Shown here: positions 26,357 through 35,069 of the stretch, piece by piece
Layout: the number at the start of each line of letters is the position of its first letter
Numbering within the stretch: the stretch's first letter is position 1
The notes under the pieces: generated by a model
Seen by the model: the letters and a program-made list of their open reading frames with translations, nothing else
Databases searched by the model: none
Told to the model about the DNA's origin: nothing
Position numbers and translations under genes: made by a program
NCBI GenBank assembly: GCA_024243835.1
Contig: JALPMN010000624.1
Coordinates: forward strand, 1-40,555
Source of the DNA: Enteropsectra breve
Taxonomy: Eukaryota; Microsporidia
Length of the DNA: 40,555 nt
Direction: 5' to 3'

Positions 26357-27391
26357 TTAATTTTTCTTGAAAAAAGATTCAAGTCTCATCTGAGAGCCGG
26401 TTTTCCTTGCCTTCATTATCTTTTCAACACCATTCAGCACACGCTGCTCATTGAAGCTCTTCTCCTTGCACAGAAAGTCTACAAGGCCGTCTTTGTCAAT
26501 CCGCTCATAGTCAATTGCAAATTTTTCCGTATTTCCCATTTTCGGAAGCTCCTGGAATATTTCTCTTGCGCCCTGATAGTTGAATTTCTCGGGAACAGCC
26601 AGGTTTTCATTTTCAAGTATTTTCTCAATGCTTCCGTGCTTCTTTATGTACTCAAAAGCCTTTTTCGGCCCTACTCCCTTTATTGTTTCACAGTAGTCAC
26701 ATCCCAGCAGAATGCACATGTCTATAAAAGTGTTTAAATCCATTTCCATCTCCTTCAGTATTTTCTGTAAATTGTACTCGTTGATCTCGAGCTTTGCGCT
26801 CTGCGACACATTGAAGTTTCTAAGAAGCAGCGGTGTTCCAAAGCACAGGGCATCCATATCCTCTGTGGCCACGCCCTTTACGCAGCCCTCCCGGCACAAA
26901 AAGGCACAGTGCGCCTCGGCCTCGCTAAACGCATCGACAACAGGCACACCCATCATTGTTAATAGTTTTTTTACCTCTGCAATGTGTGTTCCATCGACCT
27001 TTATCTTGCGTTTTTCCATTTTCTCGATGGTTAGTGTGTCCCCCTCTCTGATCGCCTCTTCCAGCAGCTTCTCGGCCTCCTCCCTGCGCGCGGCGCGCTT
27101 TGTCAGCTCATGGATCTTGTTGGCAGGCGCCTTCCCATCGAACACATACACCGGTGTAATTCCCGCCTCTATAAATTTTATTGTTCTGTAGAATATTCCA
27201 ATGAGATGTGATGTGGTAGCATCACCGAACCCAAGGTTGGCGCCATCTGACCGCACAGCAACCAGAAACTGGTAGATCGACATAGAGGCATCTATGGCAA
27301 TTGCAGATCCTGCATAGTATCCCATTTTCCTGATTGTAAGGCCTGTTTTTGTCTTTTCCTTAATAAGCTTAGAAAGCTGCTTAATTCCCAT
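26357..27391 (-). CDS. FEN1: Flap endonuclease 1
   Basis: The 344-residue enzyme removes 5' flaps during Okazaki-fragment maturation and base-excision repair. The order of motifs is complete: MGIKQLSKLI start, IDASMSIYQFL with the first metal-binding Asp, VYVFDGKAP, the FSEAEAHCA and ATEDMDAL acidic pairs, and GCDYCETIKGVGPKKAFEYI with the helix-two-turn-helix DNA-binding motif. The C terminus holds a PCNA-interaction box QMRLESFF at 334-341. Length is slightly below yeast Rad27 (382) because the basic tail after the PIP box is almost absent (KKN). The ATG at 27391 is preceded by an AAATTT box and ACGC rather than CCC. Confidence 0.97.
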   Translation of the reverse strand: MGIKQLSKLIKEKTKTGLTIRKMGYYAGSAIAIDASMSIYQFLVAVRSDGANLGFGDATTSHLIGIFYRTIKFIEAGITPVYVFDGKAPANKIHELTKRAARREEAEKLLEEAIREGDTLTIEKMEKRKIKVDGTHIAEVKKLLTMMGVPVVDAFSEAEAHCAFLCREGCVKGVATEDMDALCFGTPLLLRNFNVSQSAKLEINEYNLQKILKEMEMDLNTFIDMCILLGCDYCETIKGVGPKKAFEYIKKHGSIEKILENENLAVPEKFNYQGAREIFQELPKMGNTEKFAIDYERIDKDGLVDFLCKEKSFNEQRVLNGVEKIMKARKTGSQMRLESFFKKN

Positions 27392-27950
27392 GCGTAAATT
27401 TTGCCATGTAAAAATAAAATCTTTAATTTTTTTATAGAAAGCTTTTCCGTATTAATCCTGTAATATGGTATTTATGATATGTTTGTCGTAAGAACTTTAC
27501 ACTACTGACAGATAATATCGTATCTCATTTTCAACAGATAAATAATACTTATTTTGTCAACCCACTAGATCTTCCTTTACAGCTGAGTGTGCTCTGTTTT
27601 CTAGCGGTGATAATTTTCTCCTTAAAACTAGATGCTCACATCCAAGAGCATTGATGACTTTTCATAAGCCCTATTTTAAGGAATATAATTCTCAATTTTG
27701 AGATAAAGAAATGTGATAAGAGATAAACTAGAGATTTTTAAAGCTTTAAATAAAATTTTATTTTTTAAGATAAATACAAAGGAAGCCCTTTAAATCACAT
27801 TTCTATCATAGGCTGCCTGACATAAACATAGAAGCATTTACATACATGCCCTTCAAGCAGTTATAAAACAAAGGCACTTATAGAATGCCTATTTTATGAT
27901 ACTATTGGTGCCTTGCTTGAACAGCTGTATTGAAGCTATCACTCCAGTAG
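27392..27950. other. Intergenic region with hairpins and a structured element
   Basis: No reading frame is supported. A small perfect hairpin, ATGCTC with GAGCAT separated by eight bases, lies at about 27629-27648. A larger interrupted stem lies at 27852-27921 (separate entry), next to the TOA1 3' end. The last 170 bases are noticeably less AT-rich than the rest. Confidence 0.5.
27852..27921. ncRNA. Candidate structured RNA: interrupted 14-bp stem
   Basis: TTCAAGC (27852-27858) and AAGGCAC (27871-27877) are together perfectly complementary to the continuous GTGCCTTGCTTGAA (27908-27921). This makes a 14-bp stem with a 12-base one-sided bulge (27859-27870). The stem continues inward through a wobble, one mismatch and ATAG/CTAT. 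ATAGGC near 27809 is complementary to GCCTAT in the terminal loop, allowing a tertiary contact or alternative fold. The element begins 30 bases beyond the TOA1 stop (minus strand), so it could be that gene's 3' UTR or an independent RNA. Confidence 0.4.
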
Positions 27951-28361
27951 CTACCACTCCAATTCTCCGTTTGCATTGCTGAACGGAATGTCATCTCCCC
28001 CTACGTTTATAAATCCCTGCTTGAACTGGCATTTCCATTTGTTCTTGCTTTTAGCCACCTTCAAGAACAAGCACATCATGTAGCACCCGATGTTCTGCTC
28101 AATAGCATCGATTTCATCTTCTGGAGAATAGTCAGCATCTTCATCGTCTGATATTTTCAGCCCCTCATTGTTGTTTCGTCCCACCGGTGCAATTGCATTT
28201 TTATTCAGATTGTTGTGCACATAATCCAGGTTCTTGAGCCATTCTGACTGCAGCGAATAGATCATTGCATGGTCTATGTCGTACTTCTCGCCCTCTTCAG
28301 CAAGCCTGTTGCACACCTCCTCAATAATCTCGTAATACATCCTGTTGTTTCCATCCTCCAT
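27951..28361 (-). CDS. TOA1: TFIIA large subunit (alpha/beta)
   Basis: From the CCCC-marked ATG the protein has 136 residues. The N-terminal four-helix-bundle segment (MYYEIIEEVCNRLAEEGEKY to LQSEWLKNL) and the C-terminal beta-barrel segment are both recognisable. The latter reads CYMMCLFLKVAKSKNKWKCQ, then FKQGFINVGGDDIPFSNANG and a final ELEW. A short acidic linker (ISDDEDADYSPEDEID) joins them. This is the Toa1 layout with the long central spacer removed (yeast Toa1 is 286 residues). TFIIA stabilises TBP on TATA DNA. It diverges from the 80-aa orphan gene, leaving only 42 bases between the two ATGs. Confidence 0.92.
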   Translation of the reverse strand: MEDGNNRMYYEIIEEVCNRLAEEGEKYDIDHAMIYSLQSEWLKNLDYVHNNLNKNAIAPVGRNNNEGLKISDDEDADYSPEDEIDAIEQNIGCYMMCLFLKVAKSKNKWKCQFKQGFINVGGDDIPFSNANGELEW

Positions 28362-28403
28362 AAAGGGGCTGAAACAACATAACAAATTTTTTATTTATTT
28401 ATT
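28362..28403. promoter_or_regulatory. 42-base bidirectional promoter between TOA1 and the 80-aa gene
   Basis: The two start codons face away from each other across 42 bases. On the minus strand CCCC (28365-28368) lies just before the TOA1 ATG. On the plus side an AAATTTTTTATTTATTTATT tract precedes the orphan's ATG. This is by far the shortest spacer between divergent genes in the window, so transcription of the two is probably coupled. Confidence 0.6.
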
Positions 28404-28646
28404 ATGATTGTGCCGCCAACGCTCGAAAGCAAGGAGCGCCGGGAGCACGACCTTAACAACCTCCGCATCTACTACATGATATGCGAGGATATCGGAATAG
28501 ACCAGGAAGAGACCATACAGCGCTCCTTCCAGTACCTGATGCAGTGGGCAGGGAAATACAAATTTTTAGAGGAATTTGCAATTTTTAAGGACTACGTGGA
28601 CAAGAAGAAGGAAGAGAAGAGCAAGGGACAAAAATTTTATCTATAA
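28404..28646 (+). CDS. Small 80-residue conserved-looking orphan protein
   Basis: I do not recognise this protein. It is mostly helical, with MIVPPTLESKERREHDLNNL, then LRIYYMICEDIGIDQEETIQ, then SFQYLMQWAGKYKF and a lysine-rich end. There is no signal peptide, membrane segment or metal-binding motif. It is credited as a gene because it starts 42 bases from the divergent TOA1 start, has coding-like GC content far above the surrounding spacer, and fills its frame from ATG to stop. The helix pattern would suit a small subunit of a larger complex, possibly in transcription given its partner, but that is inference from position only. Confidence 0.65.
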   Translation: MIVPPTLESKERREHDLNNLRIYYMICEDIGIDQEETIQRSFQYLMQWAGKYKFLEEFAIFKDYVDKKKEEKSKGQKFYL

Positions 28647-29131
28647 TGATGATTAAAAAATATGAGTGATTTCTTAATGGGTATTTATTCTAACCACAGA
28701 ATAGATATTCTATTTCGCTATTTAAACATTTCTATCAAATAATACAAAGCCAAACAGATCTTTAATGGAGATAAAGTTGTTAAATATTATTATATTTTTA
28801 CTCTCATCTCATTAAATATTCCTTTAAACCAGCAATCTGTTGTTAACAAAGTATTTTTTGGAATATCGAAGAAACATATTTTATAACAAGCTTATTTCAG
28901 GCTACGATTTATCTAAATATACCATACTCCTTCATGCTTGTTATAAAACATGTTTCTTGTTTTACCAAGATTTACTTTAGTAGAAGTTCATTTTTATTAG
29001 TGTTGAATGATTATTACCTTTCTAAATTTATTTAATTAAATACCCGTCTTATGAATAATCCTTCTGATATTAACAATTAGTGTTATAGTTTTTAGTAGGG
29101 ATATCCGTTTTAGTTTATAAATAAAAAACAA
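28647..29131. other. AT-rich intergenic region
   Basis: No gene is seen. A pair of related strings, about 28876-28891 (CATATTTTATAACAAG) and 28938-28954 (TTGTTATAAAACATG), form an imperfect inverted repeat that could be a long-range hairpin. Confidence 0.45.
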
Positions 29132-29590
29132 ATGTTTACTATGGAGGAGCAGACTAGCTTTCTTCTCGGGGCACTGGGAATATGCTCGACCCTCAGCCTC
29201 GCAGCCTATGGCTCGTGCAGCGGTATGGCCATGTGCGGCTCTTCTTCTGCCCTCTACGCACATGTCCATGAAATAATAAGCTTTTCATACGTATCGATGA
29301 TTATCATCTCCACAGTGTTCTTCTACGCCTTTATTCTGGCCATTGTTATGATGAATAAAATAACGAAGGACTTTTCTGCTCTGCTGGGCCTGCGGTACCT
29401 CTCGATTGGCATTTTCTTCGGCACGGTGGGGATGGTTGCTGGCAGGGCCATGGGTGCTGTCTCCCAGTCAGGATTCAGAAAGCTCTCTAAGCATCCCTCG
29501 TTTTTCACCAGCTTCTTGATATCCCTGGCATCGATTGAAGTAACGCTTGTTCTCGCCTTTCTTTGCTCGCTCATTCTTCTTTATTCATAA
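29132..29590 (+). CDS. V-type ATPase proteolipid subunit c
   Basis: The 152-residue protein has four hydrophobic helices in two hairpins, the layout of the 16-kDa V-ATPase c or c' subunit that forms the rotating proton ring in vacuolar and other acidified membranes. The proton-carrying Glu lies in helix 4 (SIEVTLVLAFLCSLIL). Helix 1 has ALGICSTLSLAAYG, and helix 3 the GRAMGAVSQSGFRK loop near its end. The start of the second repeat (LGLRYLSIGIFFGTVGMVAG) shows small-residue packing typical of the family. Whether it is c or c' cannot be decided. An in-frame ATG three codons later is an alternative start; the CCC signal is absent. Confidence 0.88.
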   Translation: MFTMEEQTSFLLGALGICSTLSLAAYGSCSGMAMCGSSSALYAHVHEIISFSYVSMIIISTVFFYAFILAIVMMNKITKDFSALLGLRYLSIGIFFGTVGMVAGRAMGAVSQSGFRKLSKHPSFFTSFLISLASIEVTLVLAFLCSLILLYS

Positions 29591-29882
29591 AACTATTCTA
29601 TTATTGCGCCTCTCATTTTCTAACCACTTATCTATTTGCAAACTAGTGGCCCTGTCAAAAATCTTGATTGATAGCTACATTTTAAAGCCTGTCAAATAGC
29701 CACATAAAATAGAAATAAATATAAATGTAGAAATAAAAATACAATATCATACAAATCATTCCCACCTTGTAAATAAATAAACTTGCCATATTGCAAATAC
29801 AACATCTTTATTCCTGATTTATGAATTTTAAATTTTCATTAATCATTTTATCGTGATTTAAACCAAAATTTTTACATGCAGC
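29591..29882. other. AT-rich spacer with a short complementary pair
   Basis: GTGGC near 29646 and GCCAC near 29699 could pair, and the string CCTGTCAAA occurs twice (near 29652 and 29687). Otherwise the stretch is featureless and AT-rich. Confidence 0.4.
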
Positions 29883-30038
29883 ATGAAATTTATTAAACCC
29901 AAAATATCGATAGATGTAATAAATGCACTAGTGAATATTCCTCAAGAGAATCCATCAACATGTGTAAATCCAGGAACATGTGTAAATCAAGGAAATACAC
30001 AATCCTCAAGTGCCACTAATGCAAATATTTGCAAATAA
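29883..30038 (+). CDS. Possible 51-residue Cys-repeat small protein
   Basis: An ATG-to-stop frame of 51 codons reads MKFIKPKISIDVINALVNIP and then an Asn/Ser/Thr-rich tail. The tail contains a tandem TCVNPG, TCVNQG repeat (DNA unit of about 18 bases, twice) and a final Cys. An AAAATTTTT box lies about ten bases upstream. The composition (three Cys, Asn/Gln-rich) is unlike random AT-rich sequence. No signal peptide is obvious, and nothing identifies a family. It sits alone between the V-ATPase and subtilase genes. Confidence 0.35.
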   Translation: MKFIKPKISIDVINALVNIPQENPSTCVNPGTCVNQGNTQSSSATNANICK

Positions 30039-30180
30039 AAGACAAATCCCAGCCACTCCAATATTCTTGTCGCTTCTTCACAGTATACTCTTTTGGTCAA
30101 AGCATGCAACAATATTTCAAAAGTAAATCTATTTTCAAAAATCTTTATCATGATCAAAATTAATTTTTATAGTTCTGTTA
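30039..30180. other. Short AT-rich spacer
   Basis: Nothing is recognised in it. Confidence 0.4.
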
Positions 30181-31944
30181 TCATTTATAATTTCTTACAA
30201 TTTTACTGTTGATAAATCTGCTGTCTCTCAGGCTCTCGTTGCTTGTTGCATTCCGATTTTTAGGAACAGCATTGCCGCTCGGAGAGCTTCTTTTCTTTCT
30301 ATAAATAAGAATAGCAACTATCAGAACAATCACAATTAATATTGCAACGATATACCAAATAGAATAAAAATGATATGATTTTTCATCCTCATAAAGCATT
30401 TCTTCACCAATTTTTAAAATATTGTATCCCTGGTTTGAGCGCATTGAATTCTTCACTAGCCACTCTTTTACCGCACTTACATTCGGACTGGTGCTGGCAG
30501 CATTTCCAAGAAACTCTGCTGCTGCCCAGCCTACAATCTGTGCGCTCATTCCTGTTCCCGTGTGGTTGGAGCCGCCGGAATAAACATCTTTTCCCAGAAC
30601 ATAAATAAAGTTGCAGTCACCTGCACTGCTGAAACTGCTTATCCCTCCGTACTTGTTGACACTCCCCACGCGAATGCTGTTGGAGCTGTAGGGGCTTGAC
30701 TCACAGCTATTCCCCATGTTGTTTCCGCCTGCAGTGATGACAAGATGCTTCTCAGCCAGAGAAGCAACGGCCTTATTCAGCAGCTGGCTCTGAGGGCCCT
30801 CAATATCAAAAACAACCACATATCTCTGGTTTGAAAGCCCGCTGTATATTTTATTCTCGATTATGTCCAGGATATCAATCAGACTCAATTCTGTATTTTC
30901 ATTCACCACAACCACATTCTGTGCCACATCTAAATGTGTGTTGGAAAAAAGAACCATTGGAACACTTCCGTTGTGATATTTATAAACATACAAATATCGC
31001 AGCAAATACCTAATGCCGAGCCATCTCACTACAAAGTTGTCGAGAAGCAGATTATTAAAAATGAGATTTCCTGTGTTCCGTATTTTATAAAGGAACGTGG
31101 GGATGTGCTTCATTTTGTAGCTAGTGCTGCTGGTGGACTTTGCATTAGCACTAGAACTTTTATTGGAATTTTTATTAGAGCTATTGTTGGAATTGTTATT
31201 GGAATTTTTAATAGAATCCTGTTTATTTGTAAGACTTACACTGTTGGACAGAGTGCTCCAGCTCTTTATGTATTCCCTGAACAGAAGCCTCAGGCCGCTA
31301 CTATTTTTATTCGCATTTCGTTTGCTTCCAAGATATGAGGTTCTGTACATCTTGTTTTCTTCAATTACAATGGCATTTTTCTTATCATTTATTTTGTTGA
31401 GTATTTCCTTGTCCTCTGTACAGAATGATACCCCATTAAATGCATTTTTATATGCTTTATGTGTCCCTATCTGCGAAAGTATGTCTTGGTTTATTGGAGT
31501 CTCAGAGGAAATAACATAGCAGTACTTTTGGCCCGATGCACTCAGCTGCTTCTTGTCTCCATGGGACATAAGCAGTGTTTCAAGCTGCTTTATATAATCA
31601 TTATACGTATTATTTTGCTGCTTATTTTCTATATTTGGATGTGATGGTGTATTTTTATTAGCACTGCTATTGTCTACACATACTGTGGCAGTTTCAGTCT
31701 TACTTTTATCTTTATCTCCAGGGATCGCTAATGTCTTCTCCATGTTCTGAATCTCCTTTTCTAAATCATGATTAACGTTTGTTCCTTTGCTCTCCTTGTT
31801 ATTATTCAAAATGCTATCAATTTCAGCCAAAACGTCGTCTTTTCCACTGCAGTTGTTATCGAGTGCATAAACAAAATATTTATTATTTTGTGCAGATAGA
31901 GAGACAGCAATTCGGAAGATGCTTGTGTTTATCCCTCGATGCAT
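30181..31944 (-). CDS. Subtilase-like membrane-anchored protein lacking catalytic residues
   Basis: The 587-residue protein shows the microsporidian subtilisin layout: a hydrophobic N terminus, an I9-like prosegment (about 138-203, KYCYVISSETPINQ), an Asn/Ser-rich linker (about 240-275), a subtilase-like core, and a single C-terminal transmembrane helix (about 528-548) with a basic cytoplasmic tail. Core landmarks are VITAGGNNMGNSC (oxyanion region) and IRVGSVNKYGGISSFSSAGDC. At the catalytic-serine position it reads GTGMSAQIVG instead of GTSMASPHVAG, with Gly465 replacing Ser. I also find no DTG/DSG or GHGTH motif. Active members mature spore-wall or polar-tube proteins; this one is probably catalytically dead. 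Confidence 0.82.
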   Translation of the reverse strand: MHRGINTSIFRIAVSLSAQNNKYFVYALDNNCSGKDDVLAEIDSILNNNKESKGTNVNHDLEKEIQNMEKTLAIPGDKDKSKTETATVCVDNSSANKNTPSHPNIENKQQNNTYNDYIKQLETLLMSHGDKKQLSASGQKYCYVISSETPINQDILSQIGTHKAYKNAFNGVSFCTEDKEILNKINDKKNAIVIEENKMYRTSYLGSKRNANKNSSGLRLLFREYIKSWSTLSNSVSLTNKQDSIKNSNNNSNNSSNKNSNKSSSANAKSTSSTSYKMKHIPTFLYKIRNTGNLIFNNLLLDNFVVRWLGIRYLLRYLYVYKYHNGSVPMVLFSNTHLDVAQNVVVVNENTELSLIDILDIIENKIYSGLSNQRYVVVFDIEGPQSQLLNKAVASLAEKHLVITAGGNNMGNSCESSPYSSNSIRVGSVNKYGGISSFSSAGDCNFIYVLGKDVYSGGSNHTGTGMSAQIVGWAAAEFLGNAASTSPNVSAVKEWLVKNSMRSNQGYNILKIGEEMLYEDEKSYHFYSIWYIVAILIVIVLIVAILIYRKKRSSPSGNAVPKNRNATSNESLRDSRFINSKIVRNYK

Positions 31945-32423
31945 CCATAAAGGCCTATTAATCGATTTAAATGAATATGAAACGAAGTATTAAAATTAGT
32001 GAATAGAAAAAATAATATCGAGATAGTCACGAAAAGATAAGGCTTTAAAGAAAATATATGCTTTATAATCTTATAAAGATATCCTAGTTTACTATATCAG
32101 TATTTTAAAACGATAATCGTTATTGTTGCAAATTAATAAAACTATAGTACTGCAAATAAAGATTTAGGATGTATTTCATTAACCGTTGCCAAAAGATTCT
32201 GTTTTTATAACTAGGGCTGTAGCACATAATAAAAACAGGCCTTATATTGTTTAAACATAAAAAGACCCAATAGAAATGAATATTTTCGGTATCTCTTGTC
32301 TAGTAGCAAAAATTAAAAAACAGTTTAGAAGGCACCACCACTATGTACATTATTCAGCCGTCAATATTTTAAACTAGAGCTAAAAAACATTTTCTAGCTG
32401 TGAACATCCATTCTTTAACATAA
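31945..32423. other. AT-rich intergenic region
   Basis: No gene or convincing structure is visible. It lies between the subtilase start and the 3' end of the CH-domain gene, both on the minus strand. Confidence 0.5.
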
Positions 32424-32903
32424 TTATTTATTTAAAGACTTGCTCTTGCAGTCAGGCATGACATATCCATACTGGAGATTCACTGCTCGTTTCGCATCTT
32501 TGATCTGCTCGTCTGTAAAGGTTATTTTTATTTCCTCTGCAAGCTTGGGCCCGATTATCGATGTTGTTTTTCCCGCCTTGTAAAGATGGCGGGAAAGTGA
32601 AGAAAGACAGTACATCACCTGGGTCATATTCTTCTCCTCGAAGAGATCAATGGTCTGAAAATTCTCAGCATCTGGCACGCCCAGCTCCCTTGCACTGTCT
32701 ATGAAATAGCATATATTCTCCATCTGTATGAATGCTGCCTTGCTCATTTTTGGAAACTTGCTGGCCTTGCCTGTTATCTTCTTTACGAGTTCGCAGAGAA
32801 CAACCCCATCCTTCAGTGCCTCGTGCAGATTCCCGTTCCCGACGGTCCTTCCCAGGATGCTTGATATCCAGACTAAAATTTCTTGTTCTTGTTGTTTGCT
32901 CAT
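32424..32903 (-). CDS. Calponin-homology protein, SCP1/transgelin-like
   Basis: The 159-residue protein is a single type-3 CH domain plus a calponin-repeat-like end. CH landmarks are ILVWISSILGR, LKDGVVLCELVKKI, FIQMENICYFIDSARELGV and LFEEKNMTQVMYCLSSLSR. The tail contains a GPKLAEEIKITFTDEQI segment and NLQYGYVMP, matching transgelin and yeast Scp1, which bundle actin filaments. Yeast Scp1 is 200 residues. On the minus strand CCC lies one base before the ATG (CCCTATG). It stands alone, with about 480-base spacers on both sides. Confidence 0.88.
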   Translation of the reverse strand: MSKQQEQEILVWISSILGRTVGNGNLHEALKDGVVLCELVKKITGKASKFPKMSKAAFIQMENICYFIDSARELGVPDAENFQTIDLFEEKNMTQVMYCLSSLSRHLYKAGKTTSIIGPKLAEEIKITFTDEQIKDAKRAVNLQYGYVMPDCKSKSLNK

Positions 32904-33483
32904 AGGGTTGGCAAATCAGAAAAAAAGATTTATTGTGATGAGTAGAACTAAATGAAAGGCTGCAAATATTAAAAGCAATTGGCTTCTATTTTTTATAATC
33001 ACTAGAATAATAATTGAATGGAAATATAGCAGCTTAGTAAGTTAAATCTAATGATATGCTGATATTTTATAAAATAGAGCAAATTATGTACATTTAGTTG
33101 CAATAATAAGTTTATTATTACATCCTTCACTTTATTTTAGAGATTAAACATCTTTATTGCTGAAAATAGCAAGATCGAAAATAAAATCCTGATAAATATC
33201 CATCAGCTTTCCAAATTTTGGTCTTCAATAAAATCTGAATGACTTTCATTCTTCACAGGAATATGTAAACATTTAAAGAGCATTGAATTTACTTGGTTAA
33301 TCTGCAATGAAACTATAGCAATTAAAGTAGATTTGCGAAAATGCCTTCTATAATATCACCTGTAAATAAAACTTTATATGTGAAGAACTGTTTATACTCC
33401 CCTCTAAAGCCGTATTATTTTACTATGACCAATGTTTTCTGAAAAAAAGCAAAATTAAAAATTTTCAATAAATTTTATACCCG
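32904..33483. other. AT-rich intergenic region between divergent SCP1-like and NOP56 genes
   Basis: Nearly 600 bases with no gene. The right end is AT-rich and carries ATTTTATACCCG directly before the NOP56 ATG, a CCC-type signal. Nothing else is recognised. Confidence 0.5.
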
Positions 33484-34734
33484 ATGGAACATATTTTATT
33501 TGAACATATTGGTGGATACGAGCTTTTTGAGCTTAAAGCATTTGAAGATCTCAGTGCTTATTCGTACAACGAGTATATGGGACTCACCCAGGTGGTGAAT
33601 CATGTCAGCACGCTCCCATTTACTGATGTGCAGGAGGTGACAGCAGCATCTAAAAGTGACGTTTTAGACAGCAAATTGGCTGGATTTCTAAGCATGTCCA
33701 ATGTTACTATTCTGCACGCGGACAAAAGTCTTAAAAATGCGCTCGAGAAAGCTGGCATAGCATTCAAAGAAAGCCCCAATATCATGCGTGGAATAAGAAC
33801 GAATATTCACAAGATAAAGAAGAGCGAAATGGACAAGAAGCTGCTCATGTCCGCTGCATGTGTATTTTCTAGAGAAGCCATTAAGTTTAATATGGAACGT
33901 GAAGACAACGTAATTCCCGTGATAGAACACGAAATAACCCAGACTGAGGAGGAAATTGCAATGCTCATGCTGAAAATTGAGCAGTCAGTCAACTGGGTGC
34001 TTCCCAATTTTTCAGAGATGGTCAAAGGCGAGGATTACAATGAGAAGCTGGCAGCTATTCTGGGCAAAAGCAGTGTTGTGGCGGAGAACAGACAAAAAGA
34101 CTTAAATCAGTTGCTAATAGAAGGGCTAGTGAAAGACATGCTGGAAGAAATAGATAGTGCAACAAAGGAGAGTCTAAAAACACTCAACAACATAATTTTG
34201 AGTAAGAAAAAGGCACTGGAGGAGCTTAATGCATTTTTAGAGACAAAAATGAGAAAAATAGCGCCAAATTTGAGACAAATACTTGGAGATCGAATGACTG
34301 CACGACTGATCGATAAGGCTAACGGCCTGGTTAATCTGACAATGAGCCCTTCATCAACTGTTCAGTTGCTGGGAGCTGAAAAGTCGCTCTTCAGAAGCCT
34401 GAAGATGAAAAAGCCAACTCCTAAGTTCGGAATTCTTTTCGATTTAGACTTTGTAAAGAGGGACAAAGGCATGATATGCAGGTACATTGCAGCCAAGTGC
34501 AGTCTGGCGGCGAGAATCGATTGCTTCGATGCAGACCGTGGGGACCAGTATGGAAAAGAGCTGAGAAGAGCAATAGACAGGAGAATTAAGACGAGAAAGA
34601 GAGGAGTCGATGATGAAGCAACTGAAACGATGCTTGAACGTGTTCATAAGAAAATAGAAAGACTCAGAATGAAAAGAGAAAGCAAAACCACTGAAGCAGC
34701 TGGCGAAAAACAACAGAGGATAAATTCAAATTGA
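33484..34734 (+). CDS. NOP56: Box C/D snoRNP core protein NOP56
   Basis: The 416-residue protein belongs to the NOP56/NOP58/PRP31 family. The opening HILFEHIGGYELFELK matches the Nop56 N terminus (LLFEEPTGYAVFKVK in yeast) rather than Nop58. Residues about 95-105 (IMRGIRTNIHKI) match the Nop56 RGVR motif. A long coiled coil follows, then the Nop domain (about 255-335) with APNLRQILGDRMTARLIDKA, STVQLLGAEKSLFRSL and PKFGILF. NOP56 joins NOP58, fibrillarin and Snu13 in box C/D snoRNPs that guide rRNA 2'-O-methylation in the nucleolus. The charged tail is much shorter than in yeast (504 residues). CCCG precedes the ATG. Confidence 0.9.
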   Translation: MEHILFEHIGGYELFELKAFEDLSAYSYNEYMGLTQVVNHVSTLPFTDVQEVTAASKSDVLDSKLAGFLSMSNVTILHADKSLKNALEKAGIAFKESPNIMRGIRTNIHKIKKSEMDKKLLMSAACVFSREAIKFNMEREDNVIPVIEHEITQTEEEIAMLMLKIEQSVNWVLPNFSEMVKGEDYNEKLAAILGKSSVVAENRQKDLNQLLIEGLVKDMLEEIDSATKESLKTLNNIILSKKKALEELNAFLETKMRKIAPNLRQILGDRMTARLIDKANGLVNLTMSPSSTVQLLGAEKSLFRSLKMKKPTPKFGILFDLDFVKRDKGMICRYIAAKCSLAARIDCFDADRGDQYGKELRRAIDRRIKTRKRGVDDEATETMLERVHKKIERLRMKRESKTTEAAGEKQQRINSN

Positions 34735-35069
34735 AAATAAATTCAAATTTTTAGTACATCACATCATCTGTAATTTTATTGTAGGAAATATTCTGTCTTA
34801 TTACTTGTATAAGCTTCTTTAGACGAGATATTCAACGCTGCAATAATAGCATGTATTTCTCTTAAAGAAATAAAATAATTATACTCATGGAATGCACTGC
34901 TCTCTTTAAATAGGAGCTTCTTATACATTTATACCTTGATAAAACTAATATTGAAAATGTTGAAGCTGATATTTGCTTATTTTCTTTTGTAAATTCAGTA
35001 AAAGCATGCGTACCTAATAAATAAATAGTGTTTTTATCAAAAAATATTGTGATTCTTGCAAAATTTAAT
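34735..35069. other. AT-rich intergenic region between convergent genes
   Basis: The first bases repeat AAATTCAAATT (34724-34749), partly inside the end of NOP56. No gene or stable structure is seen after that. Confidence 0.45.
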
